NCBI RefSeq assembly: GCF_001402875.1
Contig: NZ_CP012946.1
Span: 1,404,001 to 1,468,000 of the forward strand
DNA length: 64,000 nt
Direction of reading: 5' to 3'
Origin: Blastochloris viridis
GTDB lineage: Bacteria > Pseudomonadota > Alphaproteobacteria > Rhizobiales > Xanthobacteraceae
Position 1 is the stretch's first letter. Each line of letters opens with the position of its first letter. Positions 27,358 to 36,761 of the stretch are shown piece by piece. The position numbers and the translations under genes are program-made. A model generated the notes under the pieces. That model saw nothing but the letters and a program-made list of their open reading frames with translations, did no database searches and had not been told where the DNA came from.

Positions 27358-27993
27358 ATGGCCTACGCCGTCAAAGAGATGTTCTACACCTTGCAGGGCG
27401 AGGGCCGGAACGCCGGGCGGGCGGCGGTATTCTGCCGGTTTTCCGGCTGCAATCTGTGGAATGGCCGCCAGGCGGATCGCGGGCGCGCGGTTTGTACCTT
27501 TTGCGACACTGAATTTGTCGGTGTGGACGGGGCGGGCGGCGGTGGCTTCGGTTCCGCGGGCGAGCTCGCGGCGGCCGTTGCGGCCACGTGGCCGGCTGGT
27601 GGGTCGGGCACGCCCTTGGTGGTGCTCACCGGCGGCGAGCCGCTACTGCAGGTCGACGCCGCGCTGATCGCCGCGTTGCACGAGCAGGGGTTCGAGATCG
27701 CGGTCGAGACCAATGGCACCATCGCGCCGCCGCCGGGGCTCGACTGGATCTGCGTCAGCCCGAAGGCGGGGGCGCAGCTGGCGGTGACGGCGGGCGACGA
27801 GCTGAAACTGGTGTTTCCCCAACACGGCGCCGGGCCGAGCCGGTACGAGACGCTGGCATTCACCCATTTCCTGCTCCAGCCGATGGACGGGCCGGAGCGT
27901 GAGCGCAACACCGAGGCGGCGGTCGCCTATTGCCTCGCCCACCCACGATGGCAGCTCAGCCTGCAGATCCACAAGATCCTCTGCATTCCATGA
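27358..27993 (+). CDS. queE: QueE, 7-carboxy-7-deazaguanine synthase
   Basis: QueE, 211 residues, is a radical SAM enzyme that rearranges 6-carboxytetrahydropterin to 7-carboxy-7-deazaguanine in queuosine synthesis. The iron-sulfur cysteines are Cys31-x14-Cys46-x2-Cys49, the expanded-loop form known from proteobacterial QueE, with an extra Cys26. The L-Q-G-E-G-R-N-A-G-R substrate segment and T-G-G-E-P-L-L-Q are present. The gene overlaps queD by four bases (ATGA), so the two consecutive pathway enzymes are coupled. Confidence 0.95.
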   Translation: MAYAVKEMFYTLQGEGRNAGRAAVFCRFSGCNLWNGRQADRGRAVCTFCDTEFVGVDGAGGGGFGSAGELAAAVAATWPAGGSGTPLVVLTGGEPLLQVDAALIAALHEQGFEIAVETNGTIAPPPGLDWICVSPKAGAQLAVTAGDELKLVFPQHGAGPSRYETLAFTHFLLQPMDGPERERNTEAAVAYCLAHPRWQLSLQIHKILCIP

Positions 27994-28343
27994 AAATCAC
28001 TCAGGTCTTTACGTTCGAGGCCGCGCACCGGCTTCCCAAGGTGCCGGAAACCCACCGCTGCCACCGCATGCACGGCCACTCCTACCGGGTCGAGCTTCGG
28101 CTGGAAGGGCCGGTGGACCGGGAAACCGGGTTCGTGGTCGATTTCTTCGACATCGAAGCGGCGTTCGCGCCGCTGCACCAGCAACTCGACCACCGCTGCC
28201 TCAACGACGTCGCCGGGCTCGACAATCCGACCGCCGAGAACATCGCGATTTGGATTTGGGACCGGGTCAGGCCGGCGTTGCCGCAGACCGTTGCCGTCGT
28301 CGTCTACGAAACGCCGACCTGCTGGGCGGAATACCAAGGCTGA
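27990..28343 (+). CDS. queD: QueD, 6-carboxytetrahydropterin synthase
   Basis: QueD, 117 residues, converts dihydroneopterin triphosphate to 6-carboxy-5,6,7,8-tetrahydropterin, the QueE substrate. The zinc ligands His13, His28 and His30, the catalytic Cys24, the Asp67-His68 pair and Glu107 are all visible. The length is standard. The ATG overlaps the queE stop, and an earlier in-frame start at 27930 lies inside queE. queC and queF are not in the window. Confidence 0.95.
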   Translation: MKITQVFTFEAAHRLPKVPETHRCHRMHGHSYRVELRLEGPVDRETGFVVDFFDIEAAFAPLHQQLDHRCLNDVAGLDNPTAENIAIWIWDRVRPALPQTVAVVVYETPTCWAEYQG

Positions 28344-28404
28344 TGCGCTGGCGGAGCATCGACGCGGCTCGGCCGTTGGGCGTGTCGGGACGACGCTGTC
28401 GTCA

Positions 28405-29154
28405 CTACGATTTCGGCACGCCGTAGGGCGGCCGCGGAATCGCCATGTGGGCGGCGCGCAACGCCGCCGACCAGCGCTCACGCAGGTCGTGGAAATAGGG
28501 CTCGCCCGGCTCGATGCGGTAATTGAGCTCGGCTTTCAGCGCGTCGCGCCGCATCATCAGCACGTCGATAGGCATGCCGACACCGAGATTCGACCGCATG
28601 GTCGAATCCATCGAAATCAGGCTGATCTTGAGGCCGTCATATAGATCGGTCGAGAAGTTGCAGGCACGATCGAGAATCGGCTTGCCGTATTTGTGCTCAC
28701 CAATCTGCAGATACGGTGTGTCAACCGTGCATCTGATACAATTACCGGCCGCGTAGATCATATATAGCTCTAGCTTGCTGCCGGAAATCTGGCCGCCGAG
28801 CAGGAACGACACGTCAAATGTGAGGTTCGATTGCTCCAGGCCGGTGGCATAGAGCGAATGAACCAAGCGGATCGCCTTGCCGATGCGCTGGGCACCCTGG
28901 AACATGGTCGGCGCGTCGATCAGCGTCTCGCGTTCGCCGGTTTCGGAATTCTCGATGCCTTCGGCCAGAAGGCTGACCACCGACTGCGAGATCGACAGGT
29001 TGCCCGCCGACGCCAACCCCATCACGCGCTCGCCGAGCCGCTCGAACACGTGCAGCTTGCGAAAGGTCGAAACGTTGTCGAGGCCGGCGTTGGTGCGCGT
29101 GTCAGCGATCATCACCAGGCCGTCGTGCACCAGCAGTCCGCAGCAATAGGTCAT
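28405..29154 (-). CDS. anbu: Anbu / proteasome-type (Ntn-hydrolase) peptidase
   Basis: This 249-residue protein is of the Anbu (ancestral beta subunit, bacterial proteasome homologue) family. I place the start at the ATG at 29154 so that the catalytic Thr follows Met directly (M-T-Y-C-C-G-L-L). With Thr as residue 1 of the mature enzyme, Asp17 (in A-D-T-R-T-N-A-G) and Lys32 are the other active-site positions. Published Anbu structures form open rings, and the natural substrate is unknown. It is the last gene of a minus-strand cluster with transglutaminase-like, alpha-E and ATP-grasp genes, the known Anbu neighbourhood. An upstream GTG at 29163 would add three residues and mask the Thr. Confidence 0.92.
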   Translation of the reverse strand: MTYCCGLLVHDGLVMIADTRTNAGLDNVSTFRKLHVFERLGERVMGLASAGNLSISQSVVSLLAEGIENSETGERETLIDAPTMFQGAQRIGKAIRLVHSLYATGLEQSNLTFDVSFLLGGQISGSKLELYMIYAAGNCIRCTVDTPYLQIGEHKYGKPILDRACNFSTDLYDGLKISLISMDSTMRSNLGVGMPIDVLMMRRDALKAELNYRIEPGEPYFHDLRERWSAALRAAHMAIPRPPYGVPKS

Positions 29155-29440
29155 CGGCTCCACCCCTGTCGGGCCGTTCTTAGAGCATCCGCCGATCCGA
29201 TTGAACCAGGCAGCACTCTAAGCCTTTGAGTTACCGTATCCTCTGTCGCAAGACCGCTGTCCACTGTTGCCGAGAATGCCATAGAGCTTGACGCGCACAC
29301 ACAACCTGCTGTCGGCGTCGTTGCAGCCTCTCGGCGTGCCCTTGCGATCCGAGCGTGGCGCCGCGGCAGACACCTTTTGGCTGGGCCACGCCCGGTGGCG
29401 ACGGCGGGTGTCGATGCCGGCGGGAGCGCGGTCGTGGGCC

Positions 29441-30346
29441 TCAGTTCTGCGACTGGATCTGCGACTGCGGCAGGCCCTTGGTCCGGCTCTGGGCCTGCTC
29501 TTGCGCCCGGGACGGGCTCGACGCCTGGTCGAACATCCCCATCCGGGTGACGAAGACCTCGACCGTCATCGTTTCGCCGGTGCCGCCGCGGCGGCTGCCA
29601 CGCACTGGGGCGGCGCCGAGATAATCGAGGCCGGCGGCGACGCGGACATGGGTGTCGGTGATGCAGATGCCGTTGGTGGCGTCGAAGCCGACCCAGCCGA
29701 GGCCGGGCACGAACGCCTCGGCCCAGGCGTGGCTGGCGCCGGCCTGATTCTCGTCGCTGCCGCTGTAGTAATAGCCGCCGACGTAACGGGCGGGAATGCC
29801 GAGCCGGCGGGCGGCGGAAATGAAGATGTGGGTGATGTCCTGGCACACCCCCCGCTTCAGGGCGAACGCCTCGGCGGCGGTGGTGGCGGTGTGGGTCGGA
29901 TCGCTGTCGTAGACGATGTCAGTGTTCAGACGCAGCAGCAGCGTGTGCAACCGGTCGAGCGGATCGGTCGGTCCGCTCATGGCGACGTCGTTGGCGAACG
30001 CCTCAATGGCGGGGTCGGCACGGGTGAGGTCGGTCTCGCGCAGAAACAGCGAGGGCGGCAGCGGCTCGACCGTGCCGCGGACCACGCCGTGGCTGTCCTC
30101 GGTCTCGACCTCGCCGGCAACCAGCACGCTCAGGTGATCGAGATGGCCGTTCATCGAGAAGGTGTCGGTCAAATTACCGAACGCATCCTGGTGACGCTCC
30201 AGCCGGCAATCGGCGGACACATCAATCCGCCAGCCCACGACATACTGCCCGTCATGATTGCGGGGGGTGAGCCGCAACGTCTGGATCAGACCGTTGATCG
30301 GTTGCTGATACTGGTAGCGGGTTTCGTGGGTGATGCGAAGGCGCAT
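29441..30346 (-). CDS. Transglutaminase-like cysteine peptidase, Anbu-cluster type
   Basis: This 301-residue protein has an N-terminal beta domain (R-I-T-H-E-T-R-Y-x-Y) and a transglutaminase core with the catalytic triad Cys168 (R-G-V-C-Q-D), His206 (S-H-A-W-A-E) and Asp222 (F-D-A-T-N). The C-terminus from about 265 is a Gln/Ser-rich tail. Such proteins with this N-terminal domain are usually encoded with alpha-E and circularly permuted ATP-grasp genes. They are predicted to cut or transfer peptide bonds made by the ligase. It lies 147 bases downstream of the alpha-E gene and 286 bases upstream of anbu. Confidence 0.9.
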   Translation of the reverse strand: MRLRITHETRYQYQQPINGLIQTLRLTPRNHDGQYVVGWRIDVSADCRLERHQDAFGNLTDTFSMNGHLDHLSVLVAGEVETEDSHGVVRGTVEPLPPSLFLRETDLTRADPAIEAFANDVAMSGPTDPLDRLHTLLLRLNTDIVYDSDPTHTATTAAEAFALKRGVCQDITHIFISAARRLGIPARYVGGYYYSGSDENQAGASHAWAEAFVPGLGWVGFDATNGICITDTHVRVAAGLDYLGAAPVRGSRRGGTGETMTVEVFVTRMGMFDQASSPSRAQEQAQSRTKGLPQSQIQSQN

Positions 30347-30493
30347 GGCGACATGCCGGACGTAGGAAAAACCATATCACACGGGATCGAAAAAGATCGC
30401 CTCATGGTTCCGGCTGCGATCTTCATGACATCTTGGGTCGAAACATCGGTCGCAGTCGGACATCAGCCTCCGAGCTGGAGCGGAGCATTCCTA

Positions 30494-31435
30494 TCACACC
30501 AGATACTGCTCGGCCACCTCGGCTCCGAGCTTGTGATTGTCAGCGATGAAACCGGCGATGAACTCGTGCAGCCCGCCGGAGAAGATGGCCTCCATCCGCA
30601 CGTTCTGCAGCCGCGAGCGCACCGAACGGGCGTGGCGCTGGGCCGGTCCCTGGCGGCCGTACTGCTGGGCGAGCAGGTCGAGATAGCGGGTGATGTTCTC
30701 GTAGCAGCTCGCCAGCGAGCGCGGCATCTGCTCGTTGAGAATGAGGAAATCGGCCACCAGCCACGGTTTGACGCTTTCGCGGTAGACCCAGTGGAACGAG
30801 GTGAGGGCGGAAACCGCGCGCAGCACGCTGGTCCACTGATAATAATCGAGCGCGCCGCCGATGTGGGATTCCTCGGGCAGCAGCAGGTGGTATTTCACAT
30901 CGAGGATGCGCGCCGTGTTGTCGGCACGCTCGATGTAGTGGCCCAGTCGCTCGAACCAGTAGGAATCGCGCCTGAGCATGGTGCGCGAGGCCGAGCCGTC
31001 GAACAGCAGCGAAGCTTCCTTCACCTTGTCGAGGAAGCGGTTGACCTCGTCGCGATCGAGCCGGCGACGGTCGAGCTTTTTCAGCGCCAGCCAGATGTCG
31101 TTGACCGCCTCCCACATCTCGACGGTGAGCGCGGTGCGCACCGCGCGGGCGTTGGAGCGGGCGATCTCCAGGCAGTTGACGATCGAGAACGGGTTGTCCG
31201 GCGAAAATGCCAGGAACTCGGTGACGGTGCGCTCGGTGGCGTCGCGATAGTGCTTGTGGAACGCGGCGGCGCAGCCGGTGGCGGCCAGCGCCGACTCCCA
31301 TTCGTTGGAGGAGCCGCCATAGGACGACGGCAGCGAGGCCATCCGCTGGGCGACCTCAAGGGTGCGGGCGATGAACTCAGCGCGCTCGACGTAGCGAGCC
31401 AGCCAATACAGGTTGTCAGCGGTGCGCGACAGCAT
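30494..31435 (-). CDS. Alpha-E domain protein (DUF403)
   Basis: This 313-residue all-helical protein of the alpha-E family begins M-L-S-R-T-A-D-N-L-Y-W-L-A-R-Y-V-E-R-A-E, the family hallmark. A second E-R-A-D-N-T-A-R motif lies in the middle, so the fold probably contains an internal repeat. The family has no proven activity. It nearly always accompanies a circularly permuted ATP-grasp ligase and a transglutaminase-like protein. It starts 33 bases after the ATP-grasp gene. Confidence 0.92.
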   Translation of the reverse strand: MLSRTADNLYWLARYVERAEFIARTLEVAQRMASLPSSYGGSSNEWESALAATGCAAAFHKHYRDATERTVTEFLAFSPDNPFSIVNCLEIARSNARAVRTALTVEMWEAVNDIWLALKKLDRRRLDRDEVNRFLDKVKEASLLFDGSASRTMLRRDSYWFERLGHYIERADNTARILDVKYHLLLPEESHIGGALDYYQWTSVLRAVSALTSFHWVYRESVKPWLVADFLILNEQMPRSLASCYENITRYLDLLAQQYGRQGPAQRHARSVRSRLQNVRMEAIFSGGLHEFIAGFIADNHKLGAEVAEQYLV

Positions 31436-31468
31436 GGACGCAACGACGGTTCGAGGGGCAAAACGTGA

Positions 31469-32884
31469 TCATGCGCCGAGCACCCAGGTGTCCTTGGTGC
31501 CGCCGCCCTGCGAGGAGTTGACCACCAGCGATCCGGCCTGCAGCGCCACGCGGGTGAGGCCGCCCGGCACGATGCGCACGCCGTTCTTACCCTGCAGCAC
31601 GTAGGGGCGCAGGTCGACGTGGCGCGAGGCGATGCCGTCCTCCACCAGGCAGGGCGCGGTGGAGAGTGCGAGCGTCGGCTGGGCGATGAAATTGGAGGGA
31701 TCGTGCTTCAGCTTGGCACGGAAGCTCTCGATCTCGTCCTTGCATGCCTTGGGACCGATCAGCATGCCGTAGCCGCCGGAGCCGTGGGTCTCCTTCACCA
31801 CCAGGTCGTCGAGATGGTCGAGCACGTAGGCCAGCGCATCCGGCTCGCGGCAGCGCCAGGTCGGCACGTTCTTCAGGATCGGCTCCTCGCCGAGGAAGAA
31901 GCGGATGATCTCCGGCATGTAGGAATAGACCGCCTTGTCGTCGGCAACGCCGGTGCCGACGGCATTGGCGAGCGTCACGTTGCCGGCCTGATAGGCGCCC
32001 ATCAGGCCCGGCACGCCGAGCGCGGAATCGGGGCGGAAGACGAGGGGGTCGATGAAGTCGTCGTCGACGCGCCGGTAGATCACGTCGACGCGCTTTGGTC
32101 CCTCGGTGGTGCGCATGTAGACCACGCTGCCCTCGACGAACAGGTCGCGACCCTCCACCAGCTCGATGCCGAGCTTGTCGGCCAGGAACGAGTGCTCGTA
32201 ATAGGCCGAGTTGAACAGTCCCGGCGTCAGCAGCACGCAGGTCGGATCGGCCGGGGCGGTGCTGGGGGCCACCGATTTCAGGGTGGCGAGCAGCTCGTCC
32301 GGATATTTTTCGACCGGTGCCACCCGGTGGGTGGCGAACAGCTCGGGAAACAGCCGAATCATGATCTCGCGGTTTTCCAGCATGTAGGACACGCCGGAGG
32401 GGGTGCGGGCATTGTCTTCGAGCACGTAGAAGGTCTCGGGGTCGATCCGCACCACGTCGATGCCGGCGATGTGCACCCAGATGTCGTGCGGCACCCGCTG
32501 GCCGTTCATCTCCGGCCGGAACACCGGGTTCTGGAACACCAACTCCTCCGGCACGATGCCGGCACGCATCGCCTCGCGCTTGGAATAGACGTCCTGGATG
32601 TAGAGGTTGAGCGCGCGAATCCGCTGCTCCAGCCCCTTGGACAGCGCCGCCCATTCGGCGTTGGCGAGAATGCGCGGCACAATGTCGAACGGAATGAGCC
32701 GCTCGGTCGACTCGGCGTTGCCGTAAACGGCGAAGGTGATGCCGATGCGGCGGAACAGAAACTCCGCCTCCCGGCGCCGGTCATCCAGCAATGCCCGCGG
32801 CACAGTCGCAAGCCATTCCGACAACTGCCGGTAGCCGGGACGGACATGGCCGTTGAGGCCCTTCATCTCATCGAAGGCAGCCAT
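31469..32884 (-). CDS. Circularly permuted ATP-grasp ligase (DUF404/407 type)
   Basis: This 471-residue circularly permuted ATP-grasp protein is predicted from its fold to form amide bonds (carboxylate-amine ligase). Landmarks are F-D-I-V-P-R-I, the F-R-P-E-M-N-G segment, E-D-N-A-R-T-P-S-G-V-S-Y, V-K-E-T-H-G-S-G-G-Y-G-M (the nucleotide-binding glycine loop) and the C-terminal D-L-R-P-Y-V-L. The ATG at 32884 follows GAGGAAAGG. An in-frame extension to 33121 adds Arg/Pro-rich sequence with no family character. It is the first gene of the four-gene Anbu operon. Confidence 0.92.
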   Translation of the reverse strand: MAAFDEMKGLNGHVRPGYRQLSEWLATVPRALLDDRRREAEFLFRRIGITFAVYGNAESTERLIPFDIVPRILANAEWAALSKGLEQRIRALNLYIQDVYSKREAMRAGIVPEELVFQNPVFRPEMNGQRVPHDIWVHIAGIDVVRIDPETFYVLEDNARTPSGVSYMLENREIMIRLFPELFATHRVAPVEKYPDELLATLKSVAPSTAPADPTCVLLTPGLFNSAYYEHSFLADKLGIELVEGRDLFVEGSVVYMRTTEGPKRVDVIYRRVDDDFIDPLVFRPDSALGVPGLMGAYQAGNVTLANAVGTGVADDKAVYSYMPEIIRFFLGEEPILKNVPTWRCREPDALAYVLDHLDDLVVKETHGSGGYGMLIGPKACKDEIESFRAKLKHDPSNFIAQPTLALSTAPCLVEDGIASRHVDLRPYVLQGKNGVRIVPGGLTRVALQAGSLVVNSSQGGGTKDTWVLGA

Positions 32885-33268
32885 TGGACGCCTTTCCTCA
32901 ACCCAGGTCCACAACCCCGGTCCCAACGGGCCGTCTGCGGTTCGGCCGGCAGGCCGGCCCGCAGGGGCCCGGAAAACATCAAGCCGTTCACCGCTTTCGG
33001 CCCACCGCCTGTTGGCGTGTGCACGAATATGGTTGAGACTTTCTCCTCGTCGCCTCAAGCTTAGACGCAAATTCCGGGCCGATGGAAGAGCCCTTGCTGC
33101 ATTCGGCGGCAATCCTTCCACTTCTGATGATGATGCCTAAAAAATAGGCGCAAACAACGCGGTGCGCCCGATGAACAGGCGCGGCCCACCACGGGGCTCC
33201 GGCGACGCTCGAATGGGAAGGCGCTGTCGATCGGGCTAGAGGCTGGTGGCGATCCCAGGGGAGTTGTC
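32885..33268. other. 384-base divergent region upstream of the Anbu operon
   Basis: No gene is seen here. The region should hold the promoter of the leftward Anbu operon and the rightward cinA-like gene. Short GC-rich inverted repeats are present around 32940-32975 (GGCCGGC type). I could not place -35 and -10 boxes with confidence. Confidence 0.45.
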
Positions 33269-34018
33269 ATGGCCGATCCGATCACCGTCACCGCCGCCAT
33301 CCTCGTCATTGGCGATGAGATCCTGTCCGGGCGCACCAAGGACAGGAACGTCGGCTACATCGCCGACTTCCTCACAGCGCACGGCATCGACCTCAAGGAG
33401 GTGCGAATCGTCAGCGACGACGAAGCGGCGATCGTCGCCGCGGTGAACGCGCTACGCAAAGGCTACACGTATCTGTTCACCACCGGCGGCATCGGTCCCA
33501 CCCACGACGACATTACCGCCGATTCGATCGCCAAGGCGTTCGGCGTCCCGATCGGGGTCGACCCGCGCGCCAAGGCAATGATGCTGGAGCGGTTCGCCGA
33601 GGCCGACCTCAACGAGGCACGGCTGCGCATGGCGCGCATTCCCGCCGGCGCCGACCTCATCGCCAACAAGCTGTCGAAGGCGCCGGGCTTCTGGATCGGC
33701 AACGTCATCGTCATGGCCGGGGTGCCGGCCATCATGCAGGCGATGCTGGAGGAGGTGGCGCCGAAGCTGAAGACCGGCGTGCGGATGCTGTCGGAGACGG
33801 TGCGTGCCGAGCTGCGCGAGGGCGACATCGGCACCGAACTGCGGGCGGTCGCATCCGCCCACCCCGAGGTGATGATCGGCAGCTATCCCTTTCTGGACGA
33901 CGTCGGTTTGCCCAACACCAATCTGGTGGTGCGCGCGCGCGACGCCGACAAGCTGGCGGCGGCCCGGCACGCGGTCGAGACCATGCTCGCGGCCGTGCGG
34001 CTGAAGCTGGGGCGGTGA
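33269..34018 (+). CDS. CinA-like / MoaB-Mog domain protein (COG1058)
   Basis: This 249-residue protein consists of the MoaB/Mog (molybdopterin-binding fold) domain of the competence/damage-inducible CinA family. It has no C-terminal nicotinamide-nucleotide amidase domain. Family motifs are I-G-D-E-I-L-S-G-R-T-x-D-x-N, the T-T-G-G-I-G-P-T-H-D-D-I-T segment and M-A-G-V-P. Related full-length proteins hydrolyse ADP-ribose or act on damaged nucleotides. This short form is common in alphaproteobacteria, and its reaction is not established. The ATG at 33269 follows GGGGAG. Confidence 0.88.
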   Translation: MADPITVTAAILVIGDEILSGRTKDRNVGYIADFLTAHGIDLKEVRIVSDDEAAIVAAVNALRKGYTYLFTTGGIGPTHDDITADSIAKAFGVPIGVDPRAKAMMLERFAEADLNEARLRMARIPAGADLIANKLSKAPGFWIGNVIVMAGVPAIMQAMLEEVAPKLKTGVRMLSETVRAELREGDIGTELRAVASAHPEVMIGSYPFLDDVGLPNTNLVVRARDADKLAAARHAVETMLAAVRLKLGR

Positions 34019-34104
34019 GCGCGGACGCGGTGGTGCTGTTCCCGTGGGAGCTCGGCGTCGCGGTCCACAGCCGCCGGCCTGCGACCGCCCGGTGCGGTGA
34101 CAGC

Positions 34105-34266
34105 TCAACGCCGCCACGCCGCGTCGTTCTTGAGCAAAGCGGTGCGGTGCAGCATCTGCGACACCGTGACGGCCTGGTCGTGAACGGCACGCGCCACAAG
34201 CCCGGTCATGGCGATGACCTGCAGGCTGAGGGTGAAGGTGAGCGTGGTCCAGAACGCGCGAGCCAT
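34105..34266 (-). CDS. Hypothetical 53-residue membrane protein
   Basis: This is a small ORF I do not recognise. It starts at the ATG 34266-34264 with GAGG six bases upstream and ends in TGA at 34105. The N-terminal half (F-W-T-T-L-T-F-T-L-S-L-Q-V-I-A-M-T-G-L-V-A) could form one membrane helix. The C-terminal half is charged (H-D-Q, K-N-D, W-R-R). It is convergent with the CinA-like gene. Confidence 0.4.
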   Translation of the reverse strand: MARAFWTTLTFTLSLQVIAMTGLVARAVHDQAVTVSQMLHRTALLKNDAAWRR

Positions 34267-34573
34267 GGCGACCTCACAGCAGTATCGCCGTGATCACGAC
34301 CGGGGTTCGATTGCGACCATGTTGCCAGGTGGTCATTGAGTTGACCGCGAGGGTTCACATCTCATTAACCATAATTTCGGAGGTGTGGTTCCGCGGCCGA
34401 ACTGCCATCGCCGCGGCGTTCGGTGGGTCAGATCGTGATTCCGAAAGCGACCCCGGCGAAAAATCCTTGAGCCGAAAGAGCGCTCTCGGCGACCGGTCGC
34501 GCAATCGACCTCGCCGGCCGATTATGGCCCCGATGGGACACCTGGCGCGGCTCGTGATGCCCGTTCGGCGCGA
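34267..34573. other. 307-base gap with no recognised feature
   Basis: This stretch lies between the small ORF and the macB stop. It should contain the upstream region of the small leftward ORF and the 3' end of the macB transcript. I saw no gene, repeat or convincing terminator. Confidence 0.4.
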
Positions 34574-36625
34574 TCAATCGCGTGCCAGCGCCACCACCGG
34601 GTCGAGCAGCGAAGCGTTGTGGGCCGGAAGATAGCCGAACACCACGCCGATCAAGGTCGAGCACACCACCGCGGTGATGATCGAGGTGAGCGAATAGATC
34701 AGCGTGAACGGTGTCTCGACCAGGGCGAACACCAAGCCGAAGCTGAGCGCGAGCGCGATGCCGAGGATGCCGCCGATCAGGCACACCAGCACCGCCTCGA
34801 TCAGGAACTGCTGCAGGATGTCGCTGCGCCGCGCCCCCACCGCCATGCGCACGCCGATCTCGTTCACCCGCTCAGACACCGACACCAGCATGATGTTCAT
34901 CACCCCGATGCCACCGACCAGAAGCGAAATGATCGCAATCGAGGAGATCAGGAGCGTCAGGATCTCGGTGGTTTGGGTGATGGTCTGGCGGATGTCGTCG
35001 GTGTTGAGGATGAAGAAGTCGCGAGCGCCGTGGCGCAAGGTGAGCAGTTGGGTCACCGCGCCCTGGGCGAGCGCAGGGGAGGTGCCGTCGTCGACCCGCA
35101 CGGTGATCGAGCGCAGATTGGTGGTGCCGAGGAAACGGGCCTGCACGGTGGTGTAGGGCAGGAATACCGACGGGTTGGAGCTGGAGCCGAACCCACCCTG
35201 CTGCTTCTGCACCAGCGCGATGACCCGGCACGGCACCTTGCCGACCAGGATGACCTCGCCGACCGGGCTGCGGCCGGGCTCATCCGGAAACAGCGCGTCG
35301 CGGGCGTTCTCGTCGATCACCACGTCCTGGGCGAGGCGCTTCACGCTGTCGGCGTCGAACAGCCAGCCGTCGAGCAGCTTGGTGCCGCGGACGTCGAAAT
35401 AGCGGTCGCCGACGCCATTGACCATGGCGGTGGCCTCGACCGAGCGGTAGCGCAACGTCGAGGTGGTGGAGACGGTGGGCGTCACCGCCGCCACATAGGG
35501 CTGCTGCGCCAGGGCTTCGGCGTCGTCGATCACCAGAGTTCGGATGCGGCCGGAGCGGGTATCGCCGAAATTGAGGCCGGGGAAGATCTCCAGCGTGTTG
35601 GTGCCGAGGCTGGAGATGTTGGCCAGCACCTTCTGGCGCGAGCCTTCGCCGAGCGCCACCACGCACACCACCGCGGCGATGCCGATGACGATGCCGAGCA
35701 TGGTGAGGAAGGTGCGCAGGCGGTGGGCGCCCATTGCCACCAGCGCCATGCGGAAAGCCTCGCGGAAGCGGTCGAGCGCCGCCCGCCAATGGCTCGCCGG
35801 GGCGCCGGCCGGCCCGCGCGCGGCTGCTGCGGCGGGCGCCGGCGCTCGCTCGTTGCGGCGGTCCGACACGATCTTGCCGTCGCGCAGCTCGATGATGCGC
35901 TCGGCACGGGCGGCGACCGAAGGGTCGTGGGTGACGATGATGACGGTGGTGCCCTCGGCGTGCAGTTCGTCGAGGATCTGCAGCATGGCAAGGCCGCTCT
36001 GGCTGTCGAGCGCGCCGGTGGGTTCGTCGGCGAGGATGATCTCGCCGCCGTTCATCAAGGCGCGGGCGATCGACACGCGCTGCTGCTGGCCGCCTGACAG
36101 CTGTCCGGGGCGGTGGTGGGTGCGGTCGGCCATGCCGAGCCGCTTGAGCAGGCTTGCCGCCCGGCTCTGGCGCTCGGTGCGCGGCAGGCCGGCGTAGATT
36201 GCCGGGATCTCGACATTGCCGATGGCGTCCAGCTCCGACAGCAGATGATAGCGCTGGAAAATGAAGCCGAAATGCTCGCGCCGAAGCTCGGCCAGTTCGT
36301 CCGGCTCGAGCAGCAATGTCTCGCGCCCGGCGACGCGGTAGCTGCCGGAGGTCGGTCGGTCGAGGCAGCCGAGGATGTTCATCAAGGTCGACTTGCCGGA
36401 GCCGGAGGCGCCGACGATCGCCACCATCTCGCTGCGCGCGATCGAGATGTCGATGTCCTTCAAGGCGGCGATGGTGTCGTCGCCGGACTGGTATTCGCGG
36501 GTCAGGCCGCGGATCTCGATCAGCGGCGCGCCGGGCGCACCGGCGGCCGTCGCCGCGCGGGTGTCCGGCGGCGTGAGGTGGGCGGCGTCGAGGGTCGGAG
36601 GCGTGTCAGCCAAGGCCAAATCCAC
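34574..36625 (-). CDS. macB: MacB-type ABC transporter (ATPase-permease fusion)
   Basis: This MacB protein of about 683 residues has an N-terminal ABC ATPase and a C-terminal four-helix FtsX-like permease with a large periplasmic domain. Walker [10 protein letters not shown] is at about 72-80, followed by the L-S-G-G-Q-Q-Q-R signature and [12 protein letters not shown]. It works with MacA and an outer-membrane channel to expel macrolides, lipopeptides, haem precursors or toxins. The start is uncertain. I use the GTG at 36625, but a TTG at 36619 has a better-spaced AAAGGGG, and an in-frame GTG at 36673 lies in repeat-like sequence. The N-terminal 35 residues before the ATPase are low complexity. 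Confidence 0.9.
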   Translation of the reverse strand: MDLALADTPPTLDAAHLTPPDTRAATAAGAPGAPLIEIRGLTREYQSGDDTIAALKDIDISIARSEMVAIVGASGSGKSTLMNILGCLDRPTSGSYRVAGRETLLLEPDELAELRREHFGFIFQRYHLLSELDAIGNVEIPAIYAGLPRTERQSRAASLLKRLGMADRTHHRPGQLSGGQQQRVSIARALMNGGEIILADEPTGALDSQSGLAMLQILDELHAEGTTVIIVTHDPSVAARAERIIELRDGKIVSDRRNERAPAPAAAAARGPAGAPASHWRAALDRFREAFRMALVAMGAHRLRTFLTMLGIVIGIAAVVCVVALGEGSRQKVLANISSLGTNTLEIFPGLNFGDTRSGRIRTLVIDDAEALAQQPYVAAVTPTVSTTSTLRYRSVEATAMVNGVGDRYFDVRGTKLLDGWLFDADSVKRLAQDVVIDENARDALFPDEPGRSPVGEVILVGKVPCRVIALVQKQQGGFGSSSNPSVFLPYTTVQARFLGTTNLRSITVRVDDGTSPALAQGAVTQLLTLRHGARDFFILNTDDIRQTITQTTEILTLLISSIAIISLLVGGIGVMNIMLVSVSERVNEIGVRMAVGARRSDILQQFLIEAVLVCLIGGILGIALALSFGLVFALVETPFTLIYSLTSIITAVVCSTLIGVVFGYLPAHNASLLDPVVALARD

Positions 36626-36635
36626 CCCTTTGATA

Positions 36636-36750
36636 CGGCTTCCGGCCGATCCCTGCGGGGTCCCGGAAACCACCTCGCCGAATCACCCGTGGTCAGGACA
36701 GGGTTCTTCGGCGACCGGACTTCGGCTTCCGGCCGGATCGGCCGGAAACC
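36636..36750. repeat. Imperfect direct repeat and hairpin between macA and macB
   Basis: CGGCTTCCGGCCGATC at 36636-36651 recurs with one inserted G at 36723-36739. The second copy forms part of a perfect hairpin (TTCCGGCC at 36727-36734, GGCCGGAA at 36740-36747). The RNA structure could set the ratio of MacA to MacB. Confidence 0.5.
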
Positions 36751-36761
36751 GGATGATTGGG

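Noticed and set aside
34015..34293. A 92-codon frame overlapping the end of the CinA-like gene on the plus strand
   Set aside because: The predicted peptide is Arg/Gly/Ser rich with no hydrophobic or domain pattern. The opposite strand offers a more protein-like small ORF.
34619..36097. A 492-codon plus-strand open frame
   Set aside because: It lies entirely opposite macB, has the composition expected of an antisense shadow in GC-rich DNA, and has no ribosome site or family features.
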